Assembly: GCA_036897625.1 (NCBI GenBank)
Contig: JAYMTA010000697.1
Location: forward strand, 1-25,122
DNA: 25,122 nucleotides
Origin: Pelargonium cotyledonis
Lineage: Eukaryota; Streptophyta; Magnoliopsida; Geraniales; Geraniaceae
Direction of reading: 5' to 3'
A model generated the notes under the pieces. It had not been told where the DNA came from. It saw only the letters and a program-made list of their open reading frames with translations, and made no database searches. Positions 22,528 through 25,122 of this stretch are shown here, one piece after another; within the stretch, counting starts at the first letter, position 1; the number at the start of each line of letters is the position of its first letter. A program made the position numbers and the translations under genes.

Positions 22528-25122
22528 TTATCTGCAACACGATATAAGTTTGAGTAAGTAAAGATGCAGACTGTTTATGTTTCGGTTTGTTTATTCGAGT
22601 GTTAATGTCAACGCACCTGGTTTTTGAGCTACCAAGTGTGAGCTCTAGATCATCGGATCCTGATTCTTCGTGAATCCTTTCTCCTTCCCATGGCTTCACC
22701 AGCCCTGCCATGTGGCTTCCGAAGGCAAACTCATCTGCAAATGCTTCGGACATTGGAATATCGGCATTGTGATCACAACCTGGTGTAATCGCAGGAGAGC
22801 ATGTCCCACTTTGCCCGGGAGTTATCATATGAGAACCGCCACCCGCAAACATTTCTTCCTTGAAGCCGAATGGATTAGAAGAAACAAGGGTGAATGTCGG
22901 AGAATTTGGCCCACTCTGTGGTACTCGAATCCTGGAGAACCACTCTGGATCAGGAACAACTTGTCGACCAGGGCTTGAGGGAGTGGAAGATGGCAGGAAG
23001 GGGAAGCGTTGCCCAGCCCAGCTAGGGCGGGCAGATTGGTCATCCCAGTCAGTTCTTATTCTAGGTGTTCGGGATGGAGAGCTCAATGGAGGGGTGACAG
23101 GAGCACTGATGGAGCCACCATGGAAACAAAGATTTGGGCGCTTTGACGGGGAGGCTGATGAGGATGCAGATGAGAGGTTCTTTAGCCATGGTATGAGGGA
23201 ATTGGCATCAGCGTTGGAGTTAGCTGCATAAGAAGATGAAGCTGGACTATGGAAGGAAGAAGAGGCGGGGCTTGGGTTGTAGGAAGCACAGGCACTAGGG
23301 TGGTAAGACGAGCATGGGCTTGCAGCGGCAGATCCACCCATAACATCCATGCGTTCCAGAGGTTTGCAGCCCTACATGCATATAAAAATTACCAGTCAAG
23401 AAACAATCTTTTAGAATCATTGCCCTCCTGATCTCTCAGCAACAGGTAGTTGCATATACAATATCAAGCCTATAAATGGGTTCTTTCGCACTCATATTTT
23501 TCTCAGGGCTAATAGCCTAATACCACTATATATTTTAAATATGAATCCCTTGGATACCCACAACTTTTGACAATAGTTCCCTAGTCAAATGCTTCTTTTT
23601 TGCCCTTTTTAATTTAACCGTAACCCAAATTCAAGAATAATAGTGAATCACAAAGGTTATAACATTGGCACTATACAAGTGAGCACCTTCCAGATGCTCA
23701 TAAGCTGTGTAAAACAAGATGATACTGACAGCATATGATATAGCATATTGGAGAACCAGCCAACTGAGACGCAAAATCTATACAGCAACTAAAGGCATTG
23801 AGTACTTAAACATAGCACAACCACAGCTTTTCCATCTAATCATCAAAGGCAAGGTGGAATTGCTAACATGCTTTCAAGAAGTTTTAGCTACTAAGAGCAT
23901 AAATTTTCCTTTCATTCCACTGTTTCACATGAGCATTTTAACGTATAGCCCCCCCCCCAAACTCTTTTCTATAGTCAATGTCACGTTCCATTGAATATGT
24001 TGGTAATGGTAAGCAACAATTAATCTCATAAATAAAACTACTTTTCTTGCACACCTATGGGCAGCATTTGTAAGACCCAAAACAATTTCTTGCCACATAA
24101 CCATGGTCCCTACTCTAGCTAATACACTTATCCAAATGTCTTGACATTTGATTTAAAACAGCAAAGAAACTATAACCATATGAATCATTCAATTATGAAT
24201 TATTATCTCACCCATCTACAAAGACTGAAACTTATTCACAACAAGCCAACCCAAGACAGAAAAAAAGACCAGCATATGAATCAATAAATGCACCCAAATA
24301 ATTGAACTGGAAGAACAAACTATTGGTCTATAATCAGCAGATCTGCTAAGGCAAAAGGACCTCTAAAATAGAAAAACTGGGCACCAAAGCTGAGAATAGG
24401 TCAAGGGTGTGTTGCTAGTGCCACTCTACTTTTTTGCATAGCAAATCTCAATGCTTGAGAGCTTGCACTGATTTGGCATATTAGCTACCCCAGTGAGTGA
24501 CAGTGCCATTTCCACAGTACAAAAGCAAAAGCACTTCTGGATTTTTCTTCTTTTTCTAAAGACATAGCAAGGACATTTTGGTCATCTCGAGATCTATGTT
24601 ACTGCTCACAAGAAGCACAGAGAGAGAGAATCTAAAGCTTCACGCCTTCTCAAAAAAGTTAGATAAAGAAAAACGGAAAGACGAGAAAAGGTAAATGTTG
24701 ATGCAGATCTAACGTACGCCGGAGGTGAAAAAGCAGCAAGTGAAATCATTAGAAACCGATCAAATTTCACGGTCCGCGCTAACGTGCGCCGTATCCTGTT
24801 TCTGATTTTGCGGTTTCCATGCTCGGCGCATGCTAGCATCGCGCGACTTGTACCAGAACGGCTAATTACAACGCCGAACACTAACATGCGCCACATAGTG
24901 CAGATACAGAGGTACGCACTGACGAGAGCAACCGCGCGACGGAAGTTAACATGCACTACCGAATTCGGCGCCTATTAGCTCAAATTGAGCCAATTTTTTT
25001 GCTTCCGGGAGCAAAATTTGTTTTGCGAAAGAGAGTTCAGTAAAAAAAAAAAAAAAACGGTATACCTTACGGTAGGTGGTGCCATCGAACTCGACGGTCC
25101 AGCCGGCCTCGTTGCAGAGAGC
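22528..25122 (-). CDS. BES1/BZR1 homolog, BEH4-like transcription factor (tandem copy 2, 5' end outside window)
   Basis: Same family and role as the gene at 17584-20185. Exon 1 is only partly inside (25122-25066), giving the last 19 residues of the DNA-binding domain ([19 protein letters not shown]); the start codon lies beyond the window. Exon 2 is 23371-22617 and runs from [13 protein letters not shown] through [38 protein letters not shown] and [16 protein letters not shown] to [11 protein letters not shown] good donor (CCAG/GTGCGT) and acceptor (GTGTTGCAG at about 22532) then give AG+A TAA, ending the protein at ...GSSKTR, like Arabidopsis BEH4 as I recall it; with 72 N-terminal residues that makes about 324 aa. 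Without this splice, reading would continue to a stop at 22496. Odd point: Phe where copy 1 has Pro in VE-x-DGTTYRK. Main intron 25065-23372 is 1.7 kb. Confidence 0.93.
23372..24700 (-). other. AT-rich part of the large intron of BEH4-like copy 2
   Basis: No convincing coding sequence on either strand. It contains a run of ten C at 23949-23958, and a poly-T run (on the minus strand, 25057-25042) lies just inside the donor. No element family recognised. Confidence 0.5.
24711..24960. repeat. GC-rich intron patch with four copies of a TAACRTGCGCC-like motif
   Basis: Within the AT-rich intron of BEH4-like copy 2, AACGTACGCC (24711), AACGTGCGCC (24781), AACATGCGCC (24893) and AACATGCACT (24949) recur in one orientation at spacings of 70, 112 and 56. 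Intervening DNA is unusually rich in CG dinucleotides (CGCGCGAC and CGCATGC types). Origin unknown. Confidence 0.45.

Noticed and set aside
23949-23958. Run of ten C
   Set aside because: A lone homopolymer, likely slippage; no partner G-run or flanking structure suggests a function.
24606-24956. 116-codon open frame on the minus strand within the intron of BEH4-like copy 2
   Set aside because: It lies in CG-rich intron DNA where open frames are longer by chance, has no recognisable motif, and has Arg/Thr/Leu-rich composition typical of random reading.

Overview
The window is nuclear DNA from a flowering plant, most likely a eudicot. The genes have many short introns with GT..AG borders in AT-rich DNA, the protein families are plant-specific, and the tRNA-Glu(CTC) has the plant form. 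Species cannot be read from the sequence alone.

Layout, left to right: (1) 1103-7735, plus strand, an intact 24-exon gene for a leucine-rich-repeat/malectin receptor kinase of subfamily LRR-VIII-2 (991 aa as spliced here), with a small inverted-repeat transposon in intron 1. (2) 8012-8084, plus strand, a tRNA-Glu gene in the short gap between two convergent protein genes. (3) 12606-8363, minus strand, an intact seven-exon gene for a 492-aa conserved plant protein I cannot name; its large introns hold three sets of tandem repeats. (4) About 12.6-13.6 kb, a divergent promoter region with three CACGTG G-boxes and a TGACGTCA site within 150 bp. (5) 13597-16298, plus strand, a five-exon gene for a FYVE zinc-finger plus SYLF-domain protein (CFS1-like, endosome/autophagosome trafficking). 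Its splice sites are good but the reading frame is broken at three places, while its neighbours are intact. (6) 20185-17584 and 25122-22528 (the latter cut by the window edge), both minus strand: two tandem BES1/BZR1-type transcription factor genes (BEH4-like, brassinosteroid signalling) about 5 kb apart. Between them lie AT-rich DNA, two tandem tRNA-derived SINE-like fragments and a foldback element.

The genes do not form a pathway. Gene (1) is a plasma-membrane receptor kinase, (5) acts on endosomal membranes, and (6) acts in the nucleus as brassinosteroid-responsive regulators. The points most worth attention are the clustered frame breaks in the FYVE/SYLF gene, the tandem BEH4 pair with different C-terminal ends and a shared block of noncoding DNA downstream, the unnamed 492-aa protein, and an odd GC-rich repeated-motif patch in the intron of the second BEH4 copy. 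I found no new multi-gene system, no CRISPR-like array and no recognisable retroviral or LTR element.
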